Positions 8,627-17,739 of a DNA stretch of 64,000 bases are shown piece after piece (the stretch's first letter is position 1; the number at the start of each line of letters is the position of its first letter). The stretch spans positions 62,001-126,000 of the forward strand of contig JAJECH010000018.1 of NCBI GenBank assembly GCA_022822135.1. Reading direction: 5' to 3'. The translations under genes and the position numbers were made by a program. This stretch comes from Pseudomonadales bacterium. Lineage in GTDB: Bacteria > Pseudomonadota > Gammaproteobacteria > Pseudomonadales > Azotimanducaceae. The notes under the pieces are model-generated. The model ran no database searches, was not told where the DNA came from, and saw nothing but the letters and a program-made list of their open reading frames with translations.

Positions 8627-8632
8627 ATTATA
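8627..8632 (-). promoter_or_regulatory. Candidate -10 element for yibN-secB
   Basis: On the minus strand a perfect TATAAT lies about 40 bases upstream of the yibN start. The sequence 17 bases further upstream (TAATTA) is a poor -35 match, so this is tentative. Confidence 0.3.
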
Positions 8633-8688
8633 GGATCGGTCACTCGGTCTAATTACACTATCGCGCTGATTTTTTCACGGCGGAAGCG

Positions 8689-10227
8689 ATGAAGCCAACC
8701 ACGTTACTCGTCATTTTGGATGGTTGGGGTCATCGCGACGAAACAGAATTCAACGCCATCTTCCACGCCAAAACACCAACGTGGGATCGACTTTGGCGTG
8801 AGTTTCCGCATGCGCTACTCGAATGTAGCGGACAGCACGTTGGGTTGCCTGACGGCCAGATGGGAAATTCCGAAGTCGGTCATATCACCATTGGAGCGGG
8901 GCGTATCGTACGACAGGATCTCAACCGGATTGATCACAGTATCAAGGACGGATCGTTTGCACGAAATCCTGCAATCCAATCAATCACGAGTTCACTTGGA
9001 ACAGGCACGCTTCACATATTTGGATTGCTCTCTCCAGGTGGTGTTCACAGCCACGAAGAGCACATCTTTTCGTTAATCGATCTTGCGCTAGCTGCGAATC
9101 GCGAGGTAGTCCTTCACGCATTCCTGGACGGAAGAGATACACCGCCTAGAAGTGCCAAGGACTCGATCATGCGAGTCATGCAATTCCAGGAAACTTCGAG
9201 TCGTTTCACGCTGGCGTCAATCAGTGGGCGCTATTACGCGATGGATCGAGACAATCGGTGGGAACGAACCAAAGTAGCGTATGACCTCTATGTCGATGGC
9301 ATATCGCGTTTCCAAGCTCCTGATGGTTTACAAGCGCTGCACAACGCATACGAAAGGGGCGAGGCAGACGAGTTTGTAATTCCAACTCAAGTCGGAACGG
9401 AACGGACTGTCCAAGACGGAGACGACGTTGTGTTCATGAATTTCCGAGCGGACCGCGTACGTCAAATGTGTCGCGCATTTATGAAAGAACAGGACGAAAG
9501 TACCTTTCCGCGTGCTACTCGACCTTACATCAATCGATTCGCCTGCTTAGCACCTTACGCTGACGATATCACGAACGGAAGTAGTCACGTCAAGGAGGTT
9601 CTGGTTGCATTCGAACCTGAGGAATTACAAGACACGCTTGCATCCGTTTTCGCAAAGGCAAACAAAACGCAACTCCGTATCGCAGAAACAGAAAAATACG
9701 CGCACGTTACGTACTTTTTCTCGGGTGGCTCGGAAGAACAGTACAGCGGTGAGTCGCGTCGCATTATTCCTTCCCCGAAAGTAGCCACCTACGACCTTCA
9801 GCCTGAGATGAGCGCCCAAGAAGTGACCGCCGAAATCGTGTCAGCGGTTCGAGAGTCAAAGTTCGACGTCATCGTCTGCAACATAGCTAATGCGGACATG
9901 GTGGGACACACAGGTGACTTTCACGCGGCAATTCGCGCAGTCGAGTGCATCGATGACTGTCTGCGCCAGATCACTGATGTCACACTTGACAATGATTCAT
10001 GCTGCGTCATCACTGCAGATCACGGTAACGTCGAGGAAATGGTGAATACGGCTAGCGAGCAACCCCATACCGCACACACAACTGGTCTGGTACCTCTCGT
10101 CTGCGTAGGACATCGTATGCCTGAAGTCGAATCACGAGGCGGTCTGGAGGACGTTGCGCCCACCATTCTGGCGCTGATGGATATGGAACAACCAAGCGCC
10201 ATGACAGGTCGGTCTCTTCTTCATTAG
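8689..10227 (+). CDS. gpmI: 2,3-bisphosphoglycerate-independent phosphoglycerate mutase
   Basis: A Mn-dependent enzyme interconverting 3- and 2-phosphoglycerate in glycolysis. The 512-residue length is normal. Seen: N-terminal LLVILDGWGHR (metal-binding Asp), MGNSEVGH with the phospho-acceptor Ser61, HAFLDGRDTPP, SGRYYAMDRDNRW, and the C-terminal metal site ITADHGNVEEM. GGCGGAAG precedes the ATG. One base separates it from the EnvC-like gene. Confidence 0.96.
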   Translation: MKPTTLLVILDGWGHRDETEFNAIFHAKTPTWDRLWREFPHALLECSGQHVGLPDGQMGNSEVGHITIGAGRIVRQDLNRIDHSIKDGSFARNPAIQSITSSLGTGTLHIFGLLSPGGVHSHEEHIFSLIDLALAANREVVLHAFLDGRDTPPRSAKDSIMRVMQFQETSSRFTLASISGRYYAMDRDNRWERTKVAYDLYVDGISRFQAPDGLQALHNAYERGEADEFVIPTQVGTERTVQDGDDVVFMNFRADRVRQMCRAFMKEQDESTFPRATRPYINRFACLAPYADDITNGSSHVKEVLVAFEPEELQDTLASVFAKANKTQLRIAETEKYAHVTYFFSGGSEEQYSGESRRIIPSPKVATYDLQPEMSAQEVTAEIVSAVRESKFDVIVCNIANADMVGHTGDFHAAIRAVECIDDCLRQITDVTLDNDSCCVITADHGNVEEMVNTASEQPHTAHTTGLVPLVCVGHRMPEVESRGGLEDVAPTILALMDMEQPSAMTGRSLLH

Positions 10228-10228
10228 C

Positions 10229-11377
10229 GTGCGGAAACCTATTCGAGTCTGCGCCTTGCTCGGCGCGTTCGCCTTATTCCATCTTACGGCGACAGTAGCT
10301 AACGGACAACAACCGTCCGACCCTGACCAAGAATTCGAACAGATCAAGACGGCGATTTCTACCAAGCAATCGTTGCGCGCCAGTAAAGATCGTGAACGCG
10401 CTGAATTGCGCCGCCAAATCGCAGCGGTCGAGAACGAGCTCGATCGCCTGCAAACTCTTCACCGTACGTTAGAACACAATCTAGAGCAGTCCGAACAAAC
10501 GCTCTCCGAAAATACCACCAAAGTCATTTCATACACGGAATTACGCGATCGGAAAACGACTGAGCTCGTGTGGAACGCCGTGACCTCTCAACAACTAAAG
10601 GCGCGTAACCCGATCACGATGCTGATCGTGCAGAGCGATCCATTGAAGGTAGATCGTCTATACCACTACCACCGATATTTTGTTGGACAACTAGAAACTC
10701 AGATCGATGAACTAGAACAGCATCTTTTAACTCTAGAGAGACTAATTGTCGATGCGAAAAACGCTCGTGAAACCTTCGATGCTGATGAGCGTGACTACAC
10801 TGCTAACGCATCCGCTCTCCATGATCGAAGCAATCACCTTACGACCCTAAACGATCAACTACAGACAGAAATTGACGCCCTCGATCGAGACCTTGTTCAG
10901 CTCATCCGAGAACGCGAGCGACTTAGTCAACTGATTGCAGCTCGAGCACCGGTCATTGCTCGGACCGGACCAGCAATTACACCTGCGTCGCGTGGAGGCA
11001 TGTCAAACTGGCCGATTACCGGCGAAGTTCGTCAGCGATTCGGTTCACTACGTGCGGACGGACGAATTCGTTCCGAGGGTATCGTGATTGACGCCATCCA
11101 AGGCGCGCCCATTACCGCGATCGCAGGCGGAACCGTGCTGTTCGCTGAATGGTTCGAGGGTTATGGCAACACCATGATCATCGACCACGGCGACGAACTA
11201 ATCGCCATATACGCTCACTGCGACACGTTACTTAAACAAGCTAGCGAGCCGGTCGAAGCTGGAGAGACGATTGCGACAGTCGGAATTAGTGCAACCGAAG
11301 ACGCCGCAGGTCTTTATTTCGAGATTCGGGTGCGCAATGAACCAACCGATCCATTGCGCTGGTTAGATGGTTCCTAG
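10229..11377 (+). CDS. envC: EnvC-like murein hydrolase activator
   Basis: A periplasmic activator of the amidases that split septal peptidoglycan. The 382-residue protein has a signal peptide (cleavage near ATVANG-QQ, residue 26), a long coiled coil (about 30-235), and a C-terminal LytM/M23 domain. The M23 zinc ligands are altered: the first His site reads RSEGIVID and the last motif is GLYFEIRV rather than HxHFE. This fits a catalytically dead activator, as in EnvC, not a peptidase. GTG start one base after gpmI; same pairing as in enterobacteria. Confidence 0.88.
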   Translation: MRKPIRVCALLGAFALFHLTATVANGQQPSDPDQEFEQIKTAISTKQSLRASKDRERAELRRQIAAVENELDRLQTLHRTLEHNLEQSEQTLSENTTKVISYTELRDRKTTELVWNAVTSQQLKARNPITMLIVQSDPLKVDRLYHYHRYFVGQLETQIDELEQHLLTLERLIVDAKNARETFDADERDYTANASALHDRSNHLTTLNDQLQTEIDALDRDLVQLIRERERLSQLIAARAPVIARTGPAITPASRGGMSNWPITGEVRQRFGSLRADGRIRSEGIVIDAIQGAPITAIAGGTVLFAEWFEGYGNTMIIDHGDELIAIYAHCDTLLKQASEPVEAGETIATVGISATEDAAGLYFEIRVRNEPTDPLRWLDGS

Positions 11378-11385
11378 AGCGGGAC

Positions 11386-14130
11386 CTAAAGTTCCCATTT
11401 AGCGTTGAGTAGCACAGACGTGCCGACGTTCTGTTCAATCACGCTCACGTCGCCTTGTGTTACTTCAATAGTTGAACCAAGGATATTTCTGACGCGTAGT
11501 TTGAAGGACAAGCTCTCCGACGGGTAATACGCATAGACGAAATCCAACGAGTTGAACGGTTGCTCGTAGCCGTCAGGCTGTCCACTGATACCTGCGAAGA
11601 ACACACGTTCGCCAAACGCGTTGTATACGATCGAGCCCGAGTGTTTTAGATCCAACGCGTCGAATCCGACCTGTAGATTGAGAACCCATGGAGATTGTTG
11701 CGTCATCGTTCGACGTTCATTCGTAATGTCGCCGACGCCGTGCCCAACGGGGATATAGATTTCGGAATCGCTGAGGGTTGTATTCCCAGCGAAATAAAGC
11801 GTTTCCGTCCATTCACCCCAGTTCGACAGAAAGTCAAGCGTCTTCCTCCACTCGACTTCGACACCGTATACCTCTGCGCTGTCGGCGTTTACGAAGTTAA
11901 AACGAATGTTGTCCTCGGTCGCCCCGCCTTGAACTGTTTCAATCGGATTGGCAACATCCTTAAGAAAAATCGAAACGGAAAACAAATCGCTGTTCGACCA
12001 GAACCATTCTCCGCGCACGTCGAGGTTTGTGAGGTCGCTAACAACCAAATTCGGATTCCCACGGACACGCGCTTCCGTCAATGGATCAATATACGTCGAA
12101 GCAGACATTTCGCGAATGTCAGGTCGCGCTACCGTCCGCGACACGCCCGCACGCAGCTGGAACTCATCCGCCCATATTCCCGGGTGGATGTATGTCATTG
12201 CTGCACTTGGATACACGTCTTCAGTCTTTAGTCGAGCGAAACCATCCAGATCAAGGCGTCGCGAGTCGTACTGTAAGTAATCAACTGGTAACACCACTTG
12301 CTCGAAAAGTTCAGAACGAACGCCACCCGACAGTCGCCAGGTCTCATTAATCAGTACGTCAATCTTGCCATAACCGGCTTCAACGAATTGGTCTGCGATG
12401 TAGCTCTCCGAACCAAACGCGCCAATGCCGACGATTAATTCCATACCGTATCTGGGGTTCAGAATGTTCGTATCCGAGAACACCGCAGACGGCGTGTTCG
12501 AACTAATGGCGTTAAAGCCTGGGATTGATGATCCAAGTCCAAGCGACGTCTGTCGGTAGTTGCGCGACTTGTACAGATAGTCGTATCCCCCAGAAAGTTC
12601 AATGCTCATGTTGTCGTGAAAGAAGGGGAACGACGCGTCCCAACCGTAGGTTTCGATTTCATCGCTCAAGTCAGAGTAACGAAATTCGGCGGACGTGGCA
12701 GTCGTACGAACAGAAAAGTTAGTCGCTTCGCCGTTTGGACCTGACAGTCTCTCCTGACCACTTATCGAGACTTCGTGAGGCAGCGCGGTTTCAGCCGTTG
12801 CGAACGTGTAGTACCAAGCGATGTTTCCCTCACGCAAGAACTCCATGAAATCGGGGAGCACATCTAATGTCTCATCGCCCAGCGTGTGTTTGCCGTTAAA
12901 CTGGTGCATCAACATTTCCCGTTGTTCGTATCGCATGCCATGGATACGACCTTGGACAGGGCTTGATTCATCCATGCAGTCGTTGTATTGACCTTGTGAG
13001 CAAGTGCGGGTGCTTGTCGCGTCGTCTTCAGTATTACGCAGTAACAGATGGATAGAACCAAGTTCGTGATCGTCGGTTAAGCGAATTCCAAAGTTCAATG
13101 AGCCTGTGATATTGACTTCGTGTGTGGTTCGCAAAGACTCAGCGAAATCAGTCGTCGGGTTCGAGACTCGTCGCACGATTCGCTCCCGATTCCTTTCATC
13201 ATTGGCATAGGAACCCAGTGCGAGCACGCCCACATCGAAACGGTCGTTGATATAGTGCCTATAACCCGCGAGTAGCTCACCTTCTATGTCGGGTGCAGTC
13301 TGTTGTGTGGTGAAATCAAGGTTGCGATTTAGCAGGGTTGCCAACTGTCGGTTAACACCTTTTGCTACTTCGATGCTGTTAATCGACTGACCACTAGCCG
13401 AGGAACGCAGAATCGTCACTGGCGACAATGAACCGCGATAGGTATCGATCGCTTGGAAAATCGCCGGCGCAATCGCGCGCGTGCCGTCATCGACACCGAG
13501 TGCGTCATCCCCGCCACCGGGATAACTCAGACCATCACCACTCTCTGAATTAGTACCAGTCTTGATCTCGATATGGAACAATCCCGCTTCCGGAACGCGC
13601 TTGGTTCGAATATCGACATTACCGCCGCCGAATGACGCGCCCAATTCAGGCGAGTACCCTTTTTGAACTTTCATCGAATCAATGATGTCAGCGGGGAAAA
13701 TGTCGAGTGGAATGACATTTCGCGTGATGTCGGGCGAGGGCACCGATGATCCATTAAGCTGAGCGCTCGAGTAGCGCTCGCCTAACCCTCGAACGTAAAC
13801 AAACTTGCCTTGCGCAAGGGTCAAACCCGGCATCCGTCGAAGAAGTGCGGCGGCGTCGCTATCACCTACCCGTGCGATAAACTCCGAGTCGACGAAATCA
13901 GCTTGGACATCGAGAAGGATCCTCTCAGACTCGACATCCGTTTCCGTCGCGAGGCTCTGACCAAAAACGTTCAACTCCTCAAGTTGCTGCTGTGAAACCG
14001 TTGAGCTTTCATATTCCGACTCGGCTTCCTCGGTCGTTTCTTGGGCGTTCGCAGTACTGAACACCAAAAGCACGCATAACGCTGAGCACCTTAAGAGCGA
14101 AGCAATCTTGGATCCTTGAAGTTGATTCAT
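11386..14130 (-). CDS. TonB-dependent outer-membrane receptor
   Basis: A 914-residue receptor with a signal peptide (cleavage near residue 29, TANA-QE), a plug domain (about 60-190, with VYVRGLGERYSSAQLNG and PLDIFPADIIDSMKVQKGY), and a large beta-barrel ending in an aromatic-poor KWEL terminus. No unmistakable TonB box was found between residues 35 and 60. It lies 33 bases downstream of a lipoprotein gene on the same strand, and both are preceded by a Pho-box array at 15814-15853. I infer uptake of a phosphorus-containing substrate in partnership with that lipoprotein. Confidence 0.9.
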   Translation of the reverse strand: MNQLQGSKIASLLRCSALCVLLVFSTANAQETTEEAESEYESSTVSQQQLEELNVFGQSLATETDVESERILLDVQADFVDSEFIARVGDSDAAALLRRMPGLTLAQGKFVYVRGLGERYSSAQLNGSSVPSPDITRNVIPLDIFPADIIDSMKVQKGYSPELGASFGGGNVDIRTKRVPEAGLFHIEIKTGTNSESGDGLSYPGGGDDALGVDDGTRAIAPAIFQAIDTYRGSLSPVTILRSSASGQSINSIEVAKGVNRQLATLLNRNLDFTTQQTAPDIEGELLAGYRHYINDRFDVGVLALGSYANDERNRERIVRRVSNPTTDFAESLRTTHEVNITGSLNFGIRLTDDHELGSIHLLLRNTEDDATSTRTCSQGQYNDCMDESSPVQGRIHGMRYEQREMLMHQFNGKHTLGDETLDVLPDFMEFLREGNIAWYYTFATAETALPHEVSISGQERLSGPNGEATNFSVRTTATSAEFRYSDLSDEIETYGWDASFPFFHDNMSIELSGGYDYLYKSRNYRQTSLGLGSSIPGFNAISSNTPSAVFSDTNILNPRYGMELIVGIGAFGSESYIADQFVEAGYGKIDVLINETWRLSGGVRSELFEQVVLPVDYLQYDSRRLDLDGFARLKTEDVYPSAAMTYIHPGIWADEFQLRAGVSRTVARPDIREMSASTYIDPLTEARVRGNPNLVVSDLTNLDVRGEWFWSNSDLFSVSIFLKDVANPIETVQGGATEDNIRFNFVNADSAEVYGVEVEWRKTLDFLSNWGEWTETLYFAGNTTLSDSEIYIPVGHGVGDITNERRTMTQQSPWVLNLQVGFDALDLKHSGSIVYNAFGERVFFAGISGQPDGYEQPFNSLDFVYAYYPSESLSFKLRVRNILGSTIEVTQGDVSVIEQNVGTSVLLNAKWEL

Positions 14131-14163
14131 TGTGTTCCGTTAGTTCAGGAGTTGAAGCAGGTG

Positions 14164-15726
14164 TTAGAGAAACCAGGGACCACAGGATTCGGTCGCACGT
14201 GCGCGAAGACAAATCGCCCAACCTTCGGTCCAGTCGTTAGCGCGAGTAACCGCACCGATGTGAGTCGCCCCATTTGAGGGTGTAACAGTGAACGCTTCTC
14301 CTTCTGCATCAGCAAAGGAGGTTGCGGTATAGAAACCTGTAAGTAGCTGAATGTCGGTGTCTAGCACGGCGTCGCCGTTACCTTGAATCGCAACGTTGTT
14401 TGTTCCCGCCGCAAACCAATCCGCAACGCTGGTGCCGTTCGCTAGGGAGTCTTTACCTACCTCGTCGCAAGCGATCACGGTACTGTTGATAGTCGTAGCG
14501 CCATTCTGAGCGTGCATGCGCGTTTCGGCTTCGTCCAACTCAAGACACTCATTGCCGTTAACGCCTTCTTCATTCGCATACAGATCAACGACAATGCTGT
14601 TGTTGATCGTCGACATGACGCCACGGCGAAGCAGGATGCCCTCGGAATCACCGTGCGTTCCTAACCCGCCGCCTTCAACACTGTCCGAACCGGAAGTGAT
14701 GCACGTCATGTTGTTGATCGTGCCGTTCGTATTGGGCTGCGCGTCGAACACGCTTCCTTGGTTATCCGCTTCGATGCACCGATTGCCGTTATCACGGTGA
14801 TGAATGATCAGTGCGTTATTTACTGAACCTACCCACCCATCAGCGTAGTCAATGGAATCGTCATTGACATAGAGCGCAATCAAGTTTGAAACAGAGACTG
14901 CACCACCAAAGAACTCAACACCATCATCAAACGTCGAATAAACCTGGATGTTTTCAATCGTCGTGCCGCTACCAACCGCATTAAGCGTCAGTCCATTCAG
15001 CTCGTCGCCGGGCGCGGCTTCAGAACCGGAGTGCTTGATGATGACGTAAGTAAGTGTTCCTGAACTGTCAGCGTTGTCATTTCCACCGTAGTGACTAGGC
15101 TTCCCTTCAGACTGGATATGGCAAGTGTCGTTTGCGCGTTGCTCGTCGCTGCATTTGTTCGTAATTCCCTTGCCATTGATGACCACACCACCCCACAACT
15201 GGACATCGTCAAAAGCCGCCGTACCCGAGACTGCGTCTTCGTAACCCGTCAAAGTAATCGGTGCAGTCGACGTGCCGTTCGCTTGCATAGCAGAACCGCG
15301 CGTGACCAGAAGGTAGTCGTCTTTGTTCGTCCATACCAATGTGTTTCCAGCATCAACGGTTAGCGTTGGACCATCAGGCGGAGTACCAGTGTCAACGTCT
15401 TCGCCGACTTGTAACGTCGCTTCGAAAATGTGCACACCATCGATCAACGGAATGGTGAGATCCACGCTCAATGGCGAGTCTTCACTTACAAATAGAGATG
15501 AGTACACGCAGTTGTCGCCGTCGACTTGTCCTTGGCGAGTCGTACCACTTTCAGTGTATGACGCGCATGGATTCGTTGCGGTTGGGGTCGTTGGTGCTGG
15601 CGCAGGAGCAGGCGCGGGAGGATCAACAGCAATATTGCTGCCTCCGCCGCCACATGCTTGAAGGAATATGAAGAGGAGACTGGATGCTACAACTCCAATG
15701 CGATTAAAAATACCCGCGACGTACAT
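14164..15726 (-). CDS. Surface lipoprotein with beta-helix-like repeats
   Basis: A 520-residue predicted lipoprotein: signal helix, then lipobox LQAC with Cys25 followed by a Gly run and a Pro/Ala-rich linker (about 35-50). The body holds repeated short beta-strand units rich in Asn, Gly and Asp (TIENIQVYS, GAVSVSNLIALYV), suggesting a right-handed beta-helix. Several Cys residues occur (as in DTCHIQ and NRCIEAD). It belongs to no enzyme family I recognise. It precedes the TonB-dependent receptor gene and lies directly downstream of tandem Pho boxes, so it is probably a phosphate-starvation substrate-binding lipoprotein of that receptor (inference). Confidence 0.78.
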   Translation of the reverse strand: MYVAGIFNRIGVVASSLLFIFLQACGGGGSNIAVDPPAPAPAPAPTTPTATNPCASYTESGTTRQGQVDGDNCVYSSLFVSEDSPLSVDLTIPLIDGVHIFEATLQVGEDVDTGTPPDGPTLTVDAGNTLVWTNKDDYLLVTRGSAMQANGTSTAPITLTGYEDAVSGTAAFDDVQLWGGVVINGKGITNKCSDEQRANDTCHIQSEGKPSHYGGNDNADSSGTLTYVIIKHSGSEAAPGDELNGLTLNAVGSGTTIENIQVYSTFDDGVEFFGGAVSVSNLIALYVNDDSIDYADGWVGSVNNALIIHHRDNGNRCIEADNQGSVFDAQPNTNGTINNMTCITSGSDSVEGGGLGTHGDSEGILLRRGVMSTINNSIVVDLYANEEGVNGNECLELDEAETRMHAQNGATTINSTVIACDEVGKDSLANGTSVADWFAAGTNNVAIQGNGDAVLDTDIQLLTGFYTATSFADAEGEAFTVTPSNGATHIGAVTRANDWTEGWAICLRARATESCGPWFL

Positions 15727-15813
15727 AGGTTCTCCGTGACAAAGGATCGAGATGTATTGACCAAGGGTGTCGTTCGTCGTCCCTGTGGCCGCGGGTAACG
15801 TTAGATCTGAGGT

Positions 15814-15853
15814 GTAACAGTTTTATGTCGGATATGTGTCAGATTAATGACAT
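15814..15853 (-). promoter_or_regulatory. Four-unit Pho-box array (PhoB binding)
   Basis: Read on the minus strand there are four 7-base units, ATGTCAT, CTGACAC, CCGACAT and CTGTTAC, each separated by exactly 4 A/T bases (TAAT, ATAT, AAAA). The PhoB consensus is CTGTCAY repeated every 11 bases with an A/T-rich spacer. Matches per unit are 6, 6, 5 and 6 of 7. The array ends 88 bases upstream of the lipoprotein start; TAACGT, 10 bases beyond the last unit, could be the -10 element. A hairpin with GGTGG/CCACC arms (15858-15875) lies between the array and the hisA stop. Confidence 0.75.
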
Positions 15854-15888
15854 GTTAGGTGGAAGATATCCCACCCCGATAATTCGAT

Positions 15889-16629
15889 TTAGAGGTTAGT
15901 TTTTAGTACTAGTACGCCTCTTCTAAAGTCCAAAACTCTCTCGTATAACGCACTGCCACTGATTGCCCCAAGCAACCGTTTTTCACCTACGCGAAGATCT
16001 CGGAGACGTTCTAGGTCGAGAATTCCTTTGACGCCGCCAGATGCGATGACTGGAATGTCCGTCGCAGCAAGGACCTGTTCGGTACGCTTGAGATTCACGC
16101 CTGTCATCATGCCATCGCTTTCAATGTCAGTGAACACCAATGCAAACAGTGGTAGTTCCGCACAAATCTCTAGTACTTCGAGAACTGACACCGTCGTCGT
16201 GGTTTTCCATCCGCGCGTGGATACAAAGCCTCCTCGCGCGTCAAGCGCAAGGATGATCTGATCCGGAAAACGATTTGCTACCGACGTGAAGAAATCTACG
16301 TCTTCAATCGCTTGCGTACCGATACAAACTTGGGAGATTCCTGCGTCAATCCAGGTCGACACAGCTTCCTCGGTACGAATACCGCCGCCAAGTTGCACTG
16401 GCGTACCGCCTGCCGCATCAACGATGGCACGAATACTCGTGTTGTTTTCAGACTGACCAGAAAACGCACCATCTAGGTCGACCACATGGATACGCTCTGC
16501 ACCTTCGTTAATCCAATGTGTCGCTAGTCGACCAGCATCGTTCTCGTAAATCGTCGCCGTATCAAGCAAACCACGCTTCAGTTGAACGCAATGACCGTCG
16601 TGTAAATCGATGGCCGGTATCAGGATCAC
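15889..16629 (-). CDS. hisA: ProFAR isomerase HisA
   Basis: This TIM-barrel enzyme performs the Amadori isomerisation in histidine biosynthesis. The 246-residue protein has the catalytic Asp in [16 protein letters not shown], the phosphate-binding QLGGGIR and ASGGVKG. It overlaps hisB by 4 bases. hisH and hisF, which normally flank hisA, are absent here. Confidence 0.95.
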   Translation of the reverse strand: MILIPAIDLHDGHCVQLKRGLLDTATIYENDAGRLATHWINEGAERIHVVDLDGAFSGQSENNTSIRAIVDAAGGTPVQLGGGIRTEEAVSTWIDAGISQVCIGTQAIEDVDFFTSVANRFPDQIILALDARGGFVSTRGWKTTTTVSVLEVLEICAELPLFALVFTDIESDGMMTGVNLKRTEQVLAATDIPVIASGGVKGILDLERLRDLRVGEKRLLGAISGSALYERVLDFRRGVLVLKTNL

Positions 16630-17213
16630 AGGGAACCCTTCGTAGAGGGTGTACCTTCAACTTCAGAATCCAGTGTCGTCGCCATGCGCAACGCCCTTCC
16701 AAACGCCTTGAAAATCGTCTCAGCTTGGTGGTGTGCGTTAATCCCCTTAAGGTTGTCGATGTGCAGCGTAACGAGCGCATGGTTCACGAAACCCTGGAAG
16801 AACTCTCGAAACAGATCAACGTCGAAATCCGAAATGCGTGGTCGGACAAACGAAACCTCATACGATAGTCCAGGTCGCCCTGACACATCGACGACAACTC
16901 GCGACAGTGCTTCATCGAGAGGTACATACGAATGTCCGTATCGCGTGAGACCCGATTTATCTTCCGTTGCTTCCGCAAATGCCTGCCCTAACGTAATACC
17001 GATGTCTTCAACCGTATGATGAGCGTCAACATCCAAATCCCCCTGTGCGTCAATGGACATATCGAACAACCCATGACGGGCGATTTGCTGCAGCATGTGC
17101 TCGAAAAACGGTAAGCCAGTATTCAGCTGTGCTTCACCGCGACCGTCAAGTTCTAGCCTGACGGTGATTTTTGTCTCAAGCGTATTTCGGGTGACTTGCG
17201 CGGAGCGGGACAC
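16626..17213 (-). CDS. hisB: Imidazoleglycerol-phosphate dehydratase HisB
   Basis: Monofunctional IGPD, the sixth step of histidine biosynthesis. The 195-residue product has the Mn-binding motifs [24 protein letters not shown] and the C-terminal [13 protein letters not shown]. It lacks the phosphatase domain of the enterobacterial bifunctional HisB. Coupled to hisA by a 4-base overlap. Confidence 0.95.
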   Translation of the reverse strand: MSRSAQVTRNTLETKITVRLELDGRGEAQLNTGLPFFEHMLQQIARHGLFDMSIDAQGDLDVDAHHTVEDIGITLGQAFAEATEDKSGLTRYGHSYVPLDEALSRVVVDVSGRPGLSYEVSFVRPRISDFDVDLFREFFQGFVNHALVTLHIDNLKGINAHHQAETIFKAFGRALRMATTLDSEVEGTPSTKGSL

Positions 17214-17261
17214 GTTTAAAGCGGTTCAATTGCGTTGAGCGATTTTAAGGAAGGTGTCGCC

Positions 17262-17654
17262 CTAGAGGCGATCTGCGAGACTGCCATACGGCAGAAAACG
17301 ATTTTGAGTGTGTGTCTTAATCCAAGTAAACAGATCGACTGGTAACGCATCTCGCGACTTCAGAACATTGATGAGTGTCAATACCGGAGAGCGATTCCCT
17401 GCTTCAAAACCGTTAAAGTCTCGTTCGACTAACGTCAATACCTTGATCCATGCTTCTACTGATGCGTTCGACTCGTCTGCGACAAACGTTAACCACGCTT
17501 CCGCCTCGACGACCATCGTAGGGCGAAGCAAAGCTTGTTCATCATCGGTGAGCTGCAACGTCGCTGACTCAAGTTGCAAAGCCGCATGATTCAGAATTAC
17601 ACGATGTCTTGAAGTCAGGCTTGTTGCGGATGGATCCCAGCTTTCGACCGTCAC
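17262..17654 (-). CDS. Hypothetical protein (130 aa)
   Basis: I do not recognise this protein. It is acidic and Leu/Val/Ala-rich, predicted helical, with no signal peptide or membrane segment; it ends FLPYGSLADRL. It sits 48 bases upstream of hisB on the same strand and divergent from mutY, with an uninterrupted frame and codon use like its neighbours, so I take it as real. It may be cotranscribed with hisBA; no function can be assigned. Confidence 0.6.
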   Translation of the reverse strand: MTVESWDPSATSLTSRHRVILNHAALQLESATLQLTDDEQALLRPTMVVEAEAWLTFVADESNASVEAWIKVLTLVERDFNGFEAGNRSPVLTLINVLKSRDALPVDLFTWIKTHTQNRFLPYGSLADRL

Positions 17655-17739
17655 GTGCTAATTCCACTCCATTCGGTGATCAGGAAGACAAAATTATCGA
17701 ACGCTGGCGTCCAACGCCAAGCACAACACAAATTCAAAG

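Noticed and set aside
15837-15852. Inverted repeat TGTCA-N6-TGACA as a dimeric repressor operator
   Set aside because: Explained better as two adjacent direct units of the 11-base-period Pho array.
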